Counted from the first letter of the stretch, positions 1 through 11,357 are shown. The stretch: DNA of 64,000 nt from Oscheius dolichura (GCA_932521035.1 OW051495.1:10168001-10232000), one strand, 5' to 3'. The notes: a model not told the origin generated them from the letters alone. Numbers and translations are program-made.

Positions 1-567
1 ATTAGTTGGATCAGCAGAGGAGCCACTGAATCGTTTCAAAATGTTCTGGGAGTTACTTTGAGGCAAAACAACAGATTTCATTGTTTCAGGGCGGGGGGAG
101 TGCCCATATACCGAAAAGTGTGCGCATATACCGAAACCATTTTCGGTATATGGTATACGGAGTTTTTCAGGGCCAGTGTCTCGGCTTGAACCAAGTACAG
201 TTGGTCATTGAGAACCTAAAAGAGGCCACATCTCCTTGGTTGGCTCGCTACCAATTCTAGCCTCGTCTACTGATGCGTCTTCTTCCCAGTCAAAAAGTAC
301 AGTTTTCTCCCTCTCGAATCGGATAAAGAGACCTTCTGTTGACCTTCTCCATTTCGAATAGAGGCCAATCCCATTTTGCCTCGTTTAACAGGCTATCATT
401 TCTCCTTTCTTCAAAATGTCTTTTGTACAGCCTGGCCGGGTGGTTTCTTCTTGTTGTTTCCTTCTTTCCCTGTCCATGTCTATCCCTCTCCCACTGTCCA
501 CCTGTTCTTTATGGGCTTCCCTAACGGTTTCCATCATTGTGTTGCTGTGTAAATGTGAACAAGCTGC

Positions 568-575
568 TATAAAAT
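568..575 (+). promoter_or_regulatory. TATA box of the small SG-rich secreted protein gene
   Basis: TATAAAAT lies 42 bp before the ATG at 610. Similar boxes sit just before several other secreted-protein genes in this window, which supports a promoter role. Confidence 0.5.
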
Positions 576-609
576 GGGGATTCCCTTTCAGAGTTCGTCC
601 CATTCCAAA

Positions 610-1192
610 ATGCGCAGCCTGTTCACCATCCTCCTTCTGGCTCTCTTCATCATGGCCGTCATGGTAAGTCCCTTTACATTCGGACGGGGATGCCTTTCCT
701 CTCTACGCAAAACCCCTTCGTCATGGCCGTTCAAACTTTTTCAAACGAGGATTACGCGTGATGATCAAGGTAGCGGGCCGTGGTTTATCGTGGGAAGGAC
801 CTTTGCTCAAAGGTTGGCTACCTCTCCGTCCCGTTTAAACCTACTGGTAGATAAAAACTTTTTGAACTTTCCAGCTCTGAAGGGAAAGTGGATTTGTTCT
901 TTTTCTTTGGAGATTTCTTGTCACGGTCTAGAAATCACGCACTAGGTGGATCATTGCCCGAGGCGCACCATAAACTGGCTATCTGGTGCATCCACATCCT
1001 TTTTAATAAAGAAAGTCCACTTGTTTTCAGTGCGAAGAGGGAAGCGGCGAAGGTTCAGCCGAAATAGAGAAGATCCTCGGCAGTCTTGCAGGTACCCTCT
1101 CTGCCCCTCTTCTCGTTGACCTCTCCCCTTTGTTTTCAGCCGAAAACTCCGGCGAATCGTCTGGCGAGGGGGCTGCAAACACCCTCCAATAA
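610..1192 (+). CDS. Tiny secreted Ser-Gly/Glu-rich protein, chondroitin-proteoglycan-like core
   Basis: Three exons close in phase: 610-663, 1031-1091 and 1140-1192, giving 55 residues. The first exon is an almost pure signal peptide (MRSLFTILLLALFIMAVM). The mature part is about 36 residues, acidic, and contains Ser-Gly pairs in Glu context (EEGSGEGSAE near the N-terminus and ENSGESSGEG near the C-terminus). Acidic-flanked SG dipeptides are the known attachment sites for glycosaminoglycan in nematode chondroitin proteoglycans (CPG family), which can be very small. That function is an inference from composition; there is no chitin-binding domain. The stop codon overlaps an AATAAA at 1188-1193. 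The longer reading frame starting upstream at 574 is unlikely because the signal peptide begins exactly at 610, 42 bp after a TATA box. Confidence 0.6.
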
Positions 1193-1329
1193 AATACAAT
1201 AACTGCATTGTATTTCTCGCCGAATAAACATTACTTCCCATCTTTTTGCCTCGAGAATGACGAGGGGGAACTTGTTATCTTCTGGGGGTTTATAACCCCT
1301 CGGTAGACGGTGAGAAGTTAATTCACAGG

Positions 1330-1766
1330 ATGCGTTTCTCACTTCTTGTTCTCCTCTCCCTTCTCGTCTGTCTGGTTCAGTTCAACTGGGCAGTCGACCC
1401 GCTATCCACTACGGTACAATATCCCGAAGGTCTCTAAGCGATTCCCATTCCAGACAGGAGCCACAAACTCCTCCGGACTGGCCGACGCCTCTGAAAGCAG
1501 CTATGACGGAACAGGGAGGTTGCTCATTTTCCAGGAAACGTTCCAATTTTTAGCCCACGCTAGAGTCATCCGGGATGATGACAGTCTCGAGGTAATCTAC
1601 GTCTAGTCAATACGGTAAAACTAACCAGAACAATTTAAAGAGTTTCTATCGCCGAGGACGCCGTTCTCCCGGAGGCAAGAACTACGTTGGACCATCTATC
1701 GGCGGTGGCAAGTCCCGTCCTGGAGTGGGACTGAACTACGGAGCTGGAGCTGGTAGAGGATATTGA
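1330..1766 (+). CDS. Secreted precursor with basic Gly-rich C-terminal peptide
   Basis: Exons 1330-1413, 1454-1591 and 1641-1766 join in phase 0 with introns of 40 and 49 bp, giving 115 residues. A signal peptide (MRFSLLVLLSLLVCLV) is followed by an acidic Ser/Thr-rich middle region (DASESS, RDDDSLE), then a sharp switch to a cationic segment with a dibasic stretch RRGRR. After it comes a Gly/Tyr-rich tail of about 33 residues (GGKNYVGPSIGGGK, then GAGAGRGY). Acidic spacer, basic cleavage site and Gly/Tyr-rich cationic peptide is the usual plan of nematode neuropeptide-like and antimicrobial-type peptide precursors. I do not recognise the specific family. AATAAA follows near 1813. It sits 138 bp downstream of the SG-rich gene, in the same direction. 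Confidence 0.6.
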
Positions 1767-1989
1767 TAGCCATTTTGTGTACTCCTTTTGTATTCCTTTG
1801 TAATCTATCGACAATAAAGACTCTTCTTTGGCTAGCTCATCTGTTTGTTATTGAATAAGTTTCCCTTTGGAATATTTCAAGTTAAAAGAATACTGTACTT
1901 CTCCAGTGAAAAAAACAGAGGAGTTAACTTTCATCACCCTGTGCGAACCATATCCGTCTCGATGGTTTCCGCCCTCCTCATACCAATAA

Positions 1990-3770
1990 TCCCCTCGGAT
2001 ACTTGAATTGTTGGGCTCTTTTGACCTCCGCCCGTTTTACATGCCTTCCTTTCCATATAATTTTCGAACCTTTTGAAGTTTACAATGCTCTACTATCCAT
2101 ACAACCTAAACTATCTTTTGGACCAGACTTATTACCTTCCATATTTCTAAATAAGCTAGCATTGGTCCTTGCTCTTCCACTATCACTTATATTTACGAAA
2201 TCGTATAATACAGGATCAGTTCCTGAAATATGGAAGCTATCTCACATTATCCCATTACATAAAAAGGGAGAGACCAATAAAACAACAAATTATAGACCTA
2301 TAAGTATGACATGCGTTTCAGCTGGAGTAATGGAAAGATTTTTTTGTAAATAAAATTAGAAATCACTTATGGGAGAATAAATTATTGGCAACTTCACAAT
2401 ATGGATTTATCAATAATAGAAGTACGATAACACAAATGCTTTCATTCCACAGAGAATTAATAAATGAAGCTCATTCCAAATATTCAATTGATATCATCTT
2501 TCTAGACATAGCAAAAGCCTTTGATACAGTGAACCACAGAAGATTACTTCATATTTTAGAAGCCTACAATATATTAGGAAAAAATCTACAGTAGTTAAAA
2601 TCCTTTCTCACTGCAAGGATACAAGCTGTTAAAATCAAAGATAAAATTTCGTCTACACGTAAAATGATCTCAGGAGTACCTCAAGGAACAGTTCTAGGTC
2701 CACTGTTATTTTTATTATACATAAATGATATTCAAGATAGTGTAAAATCAGCATCTCTTTATACTTATGCTGACGACTGCAAATTATTACTCAGTAGCCG
2801 TTATAAAAATTATCAAACGCTCCTAGAAAACGATCTTAAATCTCTAACAAAATGGTTGTCAGTAAGACAATTGCACCTTTCTACTGATAAATGTAAAACC
2901 ATGTTTATTGGAAAACAGAATACTCAATACCCGTATTCCTTAAATAATATAGATTTAGAAAAGGTACATTTGTATAAAGATCTCGGTTATAATTTAACTA
3001 ATACCCTATCTCCATCTAATCACATCCGATTAACTAAACAAAAATGTATGGCAATTATAAACAACTTATTCAGATTATTTACATTTTCAAAAAAAACATT
3101 TTATAATATGCTACACAACCCTAATTCTACCAATAATAGAATACGGTTCTGAGCTATTGAACTCTTTATCTAAAAATGATGCCCTTATTCTAGAGTCTAT
3201 ACAAAGAAAATTTACCAAGAGACTACTCTCCAAATTAAATTATAACGAAAGGGTAAAAGAATTAAATCTTCAACCTTTATGGTTTAGAAGAGTAATCAAA
3301 GATCTCATTATGGCCCATAAATACATTTATGGAACAAATTCCAGCGAAAACATTTTCCCTTTATTTGACAAGAACTCTAGAAACTTTAAATTGAGATCAA
3401 ACGGGTTAAAAATACTACCCCCATCACAGGCAGAAATTCATTACAAATATATTAACGCAAGAACATATACACTATGGAATAATCTTCCCCAAGAAATAGT
3501 TTTTGATCAAAATATCAATAGTTTTAAAGAAAATATAACCAGATGGTTAAAAAACCATCCTAATCATACGCAATCCTTTCGTATTACATAAAATGATTTG
3601 GTGTCTTACTGGACACACCCTCCTTCCTGCACTATCCGCGGGAATATGCTATTGAATATGTATATTGTATATAATAGAGGTGGTTAGCATAGCCTTCGGG
3701 TTCTTTTTCCTCCTCGCCTCTGCCCCCAAACAGAAGAAAAAATAAAATGTATGTATGTATGTATGTCGAA
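1990..3770 (+). mobile_element. Degenerate non-LTR (LINE) retrotransposon, reverse transcriptase part
   Basis: Four frame segments (2003-2353, 2385-2594, 2664-3152, 3157-3591) read as one reverse transcriptase broken by shifts near 2350 and 3150 and by an in-frame TAG near 2594. Visible RT motifs in order are NYRPISM, FLDIAKAFDTV, GVPQGTVLGP and the catalytic YADD. The order and wording fit the jockey/CR1-like group of LINEs. The stretch is clearly more AT-rich than its flanks. No endonuclease domain is present, so the copy is 5' truncated, as usual for LINEs. The 3' end carries a short tetranucleotide array (ATGT repeats at about 3748-3766), a known CR1/jockey-type tail. It cannot encode an active protein. 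Confidence 0.85.
3748..3766 (+). repeat. ATGT tetranucleotide tail of the LINE
   Basis: Four to five tandem ATGT units directly follow the LINE 3' region. Simple tetranucleotide tails mark the 3' end of several LINE clades, so this probably marks the element boundary. Confidence 0.6.
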
Positions 3771-4224
3771 CAATGTCCCGCATTTCCACCGGTTCGTTTG
3801 TGTTGGTGGTTTTTAATCCATTTTTTTCGCAAATTTCTTCAAGGACCTGCCTGGGGCCTAGAAAATATCTTTTACAAAAATGGTATCAAAAAATTGCCCT
3901 CTTTCTTGTGATCAGAAGAATGTGACTCTTATAAGCCACGGGTATCGGCGCCACGAGGAACGTACTAGTCAAAAACTTCGCCACTTCTTTAATAATTTAG
4001 CAACTTATTAATAAACTTGCTTCTAGAAAAATGTAATTGTTAGCATCCGTGTTTCCGTTCTATGAATCCAATTTGATTTCTCATTATCTCAGAACAAAAG
4101 GCGACGGTTGGTTCTAGTGAAAGAATCCAGCGAATATGAAGCAGCTGGAAAATAATAATCATTCTACTTCTTTTTATTTCTACTGACTCCCTCCCCGAAG
4201 AGTAGATTTTGATTTAAATGAAGC

Positions 4225-5510
4225 ATGGATCTGACCTCTTTTGGCGTTATGCTCGGCTCTTTCCTTTTGGATATTCCATCTCTATTTCTTATCTGTGTGA
4301 TTGTAACAAAATCGCCTTCAAAATTGAAATTTATTCGTCCGCTTCTTCTAAAAATGGTGGTAAGGGGCTTCCAGGAAAAAAAGGTTAAATTTATTTCAGA
4401 TCAGTGAAATGATCCTATCTAACAGCTTTCTTTGGGAATATTCTCCCAATATCAACCAGTCGCATTTTCCATTCCCTTTACTGAAGGTTAACTTCTTTAA
4501 ATATTTTGGAGAAGCGGGTGGTCTAGTCGCAATTATTGTTTTCTGGTGTGCTATTAGTTTCTCAATTATCTGTATAATTGAATTAACTATCATGCGGTGT
4601 GTTATTACGTATAACTTTCAAACTATTTTAAAATGCAGTCGTGGAATACCGTAAATCTTTTTTATTTATTTTTAAAATTCTTCTAGGTTTGTGATAGTGC
4701 AACTAGGAGAAGTTATAATTGTCTTCGCCGTTGTAATAGGGTTCTGCTCCCAGCTGTTTCAGGGGATGCATGTTGGTTTTTTGATTTCAATAAAAAAGTA
4801 AATGTTTTTAGGGGTTTGAACAATTTGTAATACGGCATAATGTCAGCTATATTCTTAAAGAATTCGACGTGGAGCATGATGTTGTCACATTTTTTGACCT
4901 CGACAGTCCAACATTTCGTCCATTGTGTTGGTTTTTTCTTCGTTATTTCTTCTAATAATTCTTTTCAGTGTTTTTCATTATTGCCCTTATAATTGTCGTA
5001 CCTTTTGTATTATCTGGACTAACCTATTTTACTCATCGGAAGATTATGAAAGAAGCTCATCGGATGTCCACGGAGAATCGTTCCTTACAGACAAGATTAA
5101 CAGCGCTGCTACTAGCTCAAGTAAATTACCAATCAAAGAAATCGTTTCAACTCTTTCAGATATTGTTACCCGTGCTTCTGGTGGATGTACCAGTAGCATG
5201 TTTTATTTTTAGATTTGCAATTGTATTTTCATTGAATGAGACAGATCCAATCTATAGAGAAGTATTCGATCGTCCCAACTTGGGATTTTCCATTGTTTGC
5301 ACCCCAGTTGTACTTTATCCCTTTTTTAATACTGTAGCTACAATTATAATTATCAAGCCATATAGACAGGCTGTTTTTCAACTTTTTACTTCTCGCTGTA
5401 AATGTTATAACAGAGTCCAATCTTCCCCAATTCAAATGCCAGAATCCGCTCCGAAATATAATCGTCGACCTTCTAACGCAATTAATATTTATCATTCTTC
5501 GGAGATGTGA
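4225..5510 (+). CDS. Serpentine chemoreceptor, Str/Srh-like superfamily
   Basis: Multi-exon 7TM receptor. Clear exons are 4225-4359 (start, TM1), 4400-4650 (TM2-3), about 4690-4780, an exon near 4815-4930, and the 3' part from about 4965 to the stop at 5510. The last part holds the TM5 to TM7 region, with a KIMKEAHRM loop and the hallmark tail VATIIIIKPYRQAVF, like the PYR motif after TM7 in nematode Str/Srh/Sri receptors. It is paralogous to the minus-strand gene at 9241-10700: both have the loop HRKIMKE and the TM7 segment DRPNLGFS. The paralog shows that 5122-5160 (39 bp, in frame, no stop) is an intron rather than coding. The exact middle exon borders are uncertain. It probably acts in sensory neuron cilia (family knowledge). 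Confidence 0.75.
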
Positions 5511-5519
5511 AACAAATTA

Positions 5520-7295
5520 ATGCACTAAATAAAAATTTTTGAATGTCCCTTTCAATCATTTTTAGAATTTTTCGAGAACACGATTCAACACACCAAGAAT
5601 TATCGGTTATGAGCCTATCTGACAAGGGAAGTTCTTTGATTCGCAGTGGGATCAGGCATAGCGAAATATACCATTCGATAGAGAATTAGAAATTATGCAA
5701 GAAAATGGTGTCAGGAAGTGCTCAGCGGACAGTTCGGTGAAGCTCACGGCCGCTTTGCGGATTATCATTTTAAAATGAACGGTCAAGTTCAACTGGCAGG
5801 TGTCAACATGGCTAACATGGCTCAACAGGTAAAGGGGCAGGCGGCTGTTCTGTGGACCAAAGTTGGGTTCCGGTCTAATTTTTTTTAATATTCCGGGCTT
5901 ACAATTTTTTGCCGTTGTGTGAGCAACAGGGCTGCACGGTATCCCGAACCGAGACCAAAAAATTTCCGGTCCGAATCCGGACCGGTTCCAAACTCTGAAA
6001 TAGATTCCAGGTCGGATCCGAATCCGGGTACCTAACCGGTATCCGGTTGCGGATGAATAGTTAAAGAAAATTTTTTCCTATCTACCAGTTTTTAAATTAT
6101 CGAATTTGGTTCAGAAATGGCCGAGTTATGACAAAATTCAAATGACTTATGACGCAGCCTAATAAAAAATTGACCGGTATTCAGTAATTCTTCAGTGATG
6201 AATTATGCCTCCACGGGTATGAAGCCTCTAAAAATTATTAGTTCCTCTCTTACAAGTGACTAATATCAGTGGACAATTTTCGACTTACTCGATGTCTCCC
6301 TGGTCCAGAGCGATTATGCTAAAAATGAAACTTCTCTACAGACACTACCAAAAACAACTTACAAGGAGAGAATGGACAGAAAGAAAATAACGAGACAAAT
6401 GGAACAAGCACCACAGAAACAAGCTACGAGCGTATTACAACGCATAGTCCAGGTCGAATGATCTCAAGGCAGATAGATCGTCTCTACTCCTTTGATCTCT
6501 GGAGAGTCGGACGAGAGTTTTTGCAGAAAGCTTAGGGAAAAGGAGACGAAACTCAACTGATCGTAGCAGACTCCACAGAATTTCAAAAAAATACCTAACG
6601 AGGAAGCAATCGCCATCTCTTCTAGCCGATATCTTGTATCGGATCAGGAGATCTTGCAGCTACTTCCTCGTCTCCTTTTTTTGTGGAAAGACGGGTTACA
6701 AAAATGCCCGAATGGCCAAGATCTAAAAAGTAATTTTAGCAAAAAGTCAGCAGAATCTTCGCTATAGATCTTCTCCTGATGCAGGTCTTAAGATCAGGCG
6801 TCTGGCGCCTGTCCTGATTCTATACGCTAGATGGGGCTTGATATAGTTCAAAAATCGGATATGTAAAAGATTGTTTTCGGAGTTTGGACCTTGATGCCGT
6901 TTTCTACTCGTCCTTCCAAAGAAATAAACGAAATTAGCCCATGAATAAAATAAAATAAATTAGCCCAATTGTTGTCAGGGAAATCCTGTCCTGATAAATA
7001 TGTATTGCTGAATTGTCCTCAGGTACGCGTTACAGCAACATACAATTCTATCCATTTTTAGTAGAAAATAAAGCGTCGCCTGATTAATTCGAGCATGTTT
7101 TACTCTATGATTATGTTTGCATGCCAATGACATAACTCCAATCAGTCTTAGCAAAAGTTTAAAAGTTTTCAGCGTGAAAATGAGATGATATTTTGATCAT
7201 GCTTTCGTAATATTTCTTCGTGCTAAAATTATCTTATTAATTCAGATCTGATCTAATTTATTCACGAGAGAGCTTAGAAAACGTTGTGTACGGGT
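5520..7295. other. Intergenic, repeat-like, no gene seen
   Basis: No supported gene. At 5940-6060 there is a stretch with short self-complementary CCGG-containing runs (for example CCGGTCCGAATCCGGACCGG near 5971-5990), which looks like transposon debris. At 6780-6830 there is an imperfect palindrome around GGCGTCTGGCGCC. A possible stray exon, ATG at about 5774 followed by a GTAAAG donor, could not be linked to anything. Confidence 0.5.
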
Positions 7296-7302
7296 GAAAA
7301 AT

Positions 7303-8575
7303 ATGGATCCGTCGACGGATACCGACCTCTCTAGGAAACTTCTCCTCCCCTCCGCTGTTATTCTTCTTCTCCTCGGAGCTATTGGCCTCTATTGTAATGC
7401 TTGTATTATCTGGGTAACAGTTAAATTCAAGTAAGCTCGAATTGGCTGACCGGAAACAATAAATTCTAGAGATTTTCACTTGCCTTGCAGTATTTTCATT
7501 GCTTTTCTGGCTACGGATGATTTTGTGCACCAGCTCAGCCACATTCCATACACTATCCTGATCTTCAGCGGAGTTACGTTTGTTAGCCAAAAGTAAGGAA
7601 TTTTGTAATTCCAGCTATTGCACAATATTTTTATTTTGATGTAAGATCCTGGACAAAATCTCGGAGACAGATGTTGCGGCTGAGACATATCACAATCAAA
7701 TAAGTGTCAAATGTTCAAATCTTTAGAACCTGCTTCTGGATTCAGCTGATTCCAGCCATCTTCATGCAACATTCTGTGGTCATATTATTAATTATCGGTA
7801 TTGATAGATTGATATGCGTAGCGAAACCTATAACGTATGCTCCTCGTTTTACTAAAACTTTATACTCTTCCAGCTACCGAAACATATCCTCGTCGAGAAA
7901 ATCTCAATTCTACTATATTCTTGCTTTGAATGTTGTTCCCTTCCTGTATATCGCCTTTCTTGTAACGGTTTCCTATCGGGGGATGATGAAAGATCCCCAT
8001 AAGTACGAGTTTTCTAAGTACAGGTCACGTTGATTGCCATTTTAGGGAAACCCTCTGTTTAATTGTGGCCTTTTTCGCGGGAGACGCTGAAAAATACTGG
8101 ATCCTGTCGGCAACCTTCTTCACAACATCAACGGTGTTCATTTATGTGGCTCTTTGGATTTTTGTGTGGCGTAAAACTTGTAAGGCCCTTTTCTGACGGT
8201 ATTCGACTATTTCAGCTGCTTTAACTTCCGTAAAAAGCACCTTGAAACCATTGACAATAATTCTTACTATCACCTTTTTTGGCTGGTTTATGGGGTCAGC
8301 TATGATGATCTACATTTCGACACGGGATGATCTGAACAGTGAGAGACGGAGTTACGCTGAATTTTCGATTTTTTAGAGAATGTTCGAGTAGCTTTGATAT
8401 CCTACGCTGGAATTTTTATCAATTTTGCTATTTCATCGAATTATTTTGTCTACAGATTCTTTGGGTCAGCAGTAGTCCTATTTTAATCGTCGAAAACCTT
8501 TTTAGAACAGATTATAAGAAGGCTTTCAAGAAATTGTGGAAATCAAATGCGTCATCAATTGGATTGACAACGTAA
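7303..8575 (+). CDS. Srsx-like serpentine receptor (complete, 293 aa)
   Basis: Eight exons close in phase: 7303-7430, 7491-7592, 7727-7834, 7874-8002, 8046-8179, 8216-8338, 8377-8464 and 8506-8575. They give 293 residues with seven hydrophobic segments. TM1 is VILLLLGAIGLYCNACI and TM2 starts FIAFLATDDF. TM3 ends in IGIDRLICVAKPIT, the DR-type motif of the nematode Srsx family, where IGIDRL followed by a proline-containing loop is diagnostic. TM6 contains the GWF motif (FFGWFMGS), and TM7 ends YFVYRFFG followed by a short basic tail. Because all exons are in phase with no internal stop, this looks functional. One 39-bp intron (7835-7873) is in frame and free of stops, but removing it restores the expected PITY-type loop. 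The likely role is a peptide or odorant receptor in neurons. Confidence 0.75.
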
Positions 8576-8631
8576 GAAGAAGACAATGGCTGAATTTTTT
8601 TATAGAATTATATATATATAAATTTGTACAG

Positions 8632-8676
8632 GAGAGCAATTGAATTCGTAGAATATTCGAGAATTCAATTGCTCTC
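8632..8676. repeat. Perfect 16-bp inverted repeat (hairpin) between receptor genes
   Basis: GAGAGCAATTGAATTC at 8632-8647 is perfectly complementary to 8661-8676, with a 13-nt loop. It lies between the 3' ends of the srsx-like gene (plus) and the receptor pseudogene (minus). Confidence 0.7.
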
Positions 8677-8689
8677 TAACGGCAAAGCG

Positions 8690-8955
8690 CATTAGACATT
8701 CTTCGAATATAGCGGTTAGCGATAAGGAATCAGCAGTAAAGAAGACAATGATGGCGATAACTCCACCAACATCTCCAAAATATTTAAAGAAACTGTTAAC
8801 TCGAAATACAGAAAGGGGGAATTGAGGCAGGTAGGTGTCAGGCCAATATCCTCAGATAAGACTATGTAGAATTACCATATCAGAGAGCTTGAAAGATTAA
8901 ACGAGTTAAAGTGATTCTTACCACCATTTTTAAAAGAAACAGGCGAATGAACTTC
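8690..8955 (-). pseudogene. Chemoreceptor pseudogene fragment (TM1-TM3)
   Basis: The minus strand reads a segment related to the receptors at 4225 and 9241: the end of TM1 (KFIRLFLLKMV), an intron-like GTAAGA...CAAG, then SDMVILHS followed by an in-frame TGA, then VNSFFKYFGDVGGVIAIIVF and an EECLMR motif. This equals exons 1-3 of the 4225 gene (LLLKMV, then VNFFKYFGEAGG). The internal stop and the absence of downstream TM segments make it a relic, probably left by the duplication and inversion that made the two intact paralogs. Confidence 0.65.
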
Positions 8956-9240
8956 ATTGTGTGTTTGGCAGCGAAAGAGCGAGACACAAGCAGGAGTAGC
9001 TGGTGCTGGGCCGGCGTACGTATTTCACCTGTTAGGTACGAGTTAAGTCAATTTATATTCTGTTACTTGGTAGTGCTCAAGTGGTGAATACTGATTACAC
9101 TTCTGCGGCATTTCCAGCCAATAGGAAGCAGGTCGACACTAACTTCGAATGCATTGTATGGTTAATTCCGACTATTGGTGAAGAGACAATAAAGCGACAT
9201 GTGCGTAAAAGTTTATTGAAGAAAAGTAATTTATTCCATA

Positions 9241-10700
9241 TTATTCATAAACACGACAAATGTTACTTTTCGTAAGAGGAGGTAAACGACTGGATTTAAA
9301 AGCCAGCTCGGGCCCTTTAACTGTGGAAGGCCGTCTCCTTTTAAAACATCTACAGACGGATGAAATCAATTCAAAGATGGCCTTTCTGTACGGTTTGATG
9401 ATCATAATTGTAGCTAGCGTATTAAATAAGGGATAGAGTGCTACTGGTATGGCACAAAAGGAGAACCCCAAATTTGGACGATCGTACATAGTAGAATCGG
9501 GCTTGTTCGATGAAAAGACAATTATCATTGCAGTTTCGAACCACGTGAATGGAAGATCCGTCATAATTACGGGTAAAAATGTCTGAAAGTATGAGTTTAA
9601 ACGCTTATTGGGAAAAAAGTTTAACCTGGGTAAGAAGCATAGTTGTCAGCCGTGTTTGTAAAGAATTGTTCTCCTTTGACATGAGTCTAGATTCCTTCAT
9701 AATTTTGCGATGAGTCAGATATGTTAGTGCGGCCAGTGAAGGAGGAAAAATAAATGCACAAGATACCAATGTAAGTACTGAAAGTTTCATCGTCGACGAT
9801 AAATGTAAACTTACTTATAAACCAGAAGTAAGAATTATCTGGACGAAAAAAAACGAAAGCATCGTGTTCCACGTCGAAGTTTTCGAGGAGATGGCTGGCA
9901 TTATGTCGCGTGACAAACTGGTGTAATCCCTGAAGTTTCACATTACGTACCGGTTTTACACAGTCCGTTTCAATCGAACAAGTACTGCGCTTCGGGGCCC
10001 TTTTGTACTTTATTCCCAGATTTTCCATTTTCCAAACACACGAAAAATTCGACCGTCAGATATTACGCGGCTGCTGAATATTTCCTGACCGGCTAATTTT
10101 TAATCCCAAGTCCGCCGGAGGCATACTTGTTTAGCAATAAATCATACTTGTTTTCCTTCAAAGAGTAGAATTGTAACCACAGCAAAACCAACCGATACGA
10201 TGGCAAGTTCAATAAATTGCAATAGGATAAATCTGTAGAAAGGATTAAAAGGAAAAAATAAAGGGCTTACGGTATATCGTGGCTAAATTTTAAGATGGCA
10301 TTATTTTTATACGTAATAGCATAGCGCATAACACATTCTTCGAGTATAGCCAATAGTGAAACGAGATTAGCAGCCAAAAATATATATAATGCGATTAGTC
10401 CACCGGGCTCTCCAAGGCAATTGTAAACGCTATTCGCTTTCAGTAATGGTAGTGGAAAATATGACTTCTGGATATCATAGCAAAACCCCCAGATGAGACC
10501 ATGCGCTAGAATCGTATCAGAGATCTTAAAAGTTTTCGAAGTGTCTATAGAATTACCAGCATTTTTAAAAGAAAGGGGCTAATACATTTCATCTTCTTCG
10601 GGGATTTGGTGAGAATGGCGTAGAAAAGCAATAGTGAAGGAATATCCATTAGAAGGGGTCCCACAGTAAAGACAAGAGAAGAAAGAAGAAGGATGTTCAT
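9241..10700 (-). CDS. Serpentine chemoreceptor, paralog of the 4.2-kb gene
   Basis: The start codon is at 10700 (MNILLLSSLVFTVGP) and the stop at 9241. Readable blocks on the minus strand, in order, are TM1 with the LTKSPKKMKC loop; TM2-3 with CLGEPGGLIALYIF and EECVMRYAITYKN; TM4 with FILLQFIELAIVSV; an extracellular loop with HNASHLLENFDVEHD; TM5 and the loop THRKIMKESRLMS; TM6 beginning LPVIMTDLPFTW; then DRPNLGFS and the TM7 end TIMIIKPYRKAIF. The tail is basic and Ser/Pro-rich. Every block has a counterpart in the plus-strand gene at 4225-5510, so they are an inverted pair of Str/Srh-like receptors. About six short introns are implied; exact borders in the 9960-10150 region are not certain. 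Confidence 0.75.
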
Positions 10701-10785
10701 TTGTTATTCCAATAAAATGGGCAGGAGAGTAAGAGACGAATGAGATTTTAAAAATACTTTTTCAGCTGCCTTCCGAGGTCAACTA

Positions 10786-11357
10786 TAGTCCGTTTCCAAT
10801 CTCGGGTTTTCCGGCTACGGGACCTTTTCCCAGTCCTTTAAATAATTCACGCCCGCGCTACGTTTTTTTTTGTTTTACTTTTTGCTTCTAACACGGTTTT
10901 TTGGCTGTTTTCTTACATTTTTACCCATGCTTCTGCTATATGATACTCAAAGGACTCTCGGAGGATCGGTTTGCTAACGGTTAGTTCACATCTTCATACT
11001 TCGCCGCATAATACACCTTCCTAACGGATGTACTGCTGCTCCTCATCTAGAGCATTACTAAAGATGGAGCCTATAGCATTCGAACGTATCAGAGCAAGAA
11101 GAAATATGGAAAAACCAAGAAGAATCTGAATTTCCCAGCTGAAAATGGATTTTTTCGTTAATTTTGTTCTCTTACCGTGTAATATCCAATTTTTCTTCTT
11201 TCTAACAACCATAACCGAACTAATAAACATCTTATACTCAATAAAAACATGAAAAATAGAAAAAGAAGCAGAAAAGCAAACGTAGCGCGAGCGTGAATAA
11301 TTTAAAGGACTGGGAAAGGGTCCCGTAGCCGGAAAACCCGAGATTGGAAACGGACTA
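10786..11357. mobile_element. MITE with 77-bp terminal inverted repeats, TA target site
   Basis: The left arm 10786-10862 is the reverse complement of 11281-11357 with only about three mismatches over 77 bp. The arms begin TAGTCCGTTTCCAATCTCGG. The dinucleotide TA flanks both ends (10784-10785 and 11358-11359), as expected for a Tc1/mariner-type target duplication. There is no transposase frame inside, so it is non-autonomous. Shorter relatives with the same TAGTCCGTTT tip are at 34709-34870 and 36512-36607. The interior contains a possible 3' exon of a minus-strand membrane protein gene (see the entry at 11000). Confidence 0.8.

Noticed and set aside
5760-5835. Short frame beginning MNGQVQLAGVNMANMAQQ before a GTAAAG donor
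   Set aside because: No matching downstream exon was found within 1.5 kb; kept only as a remark.
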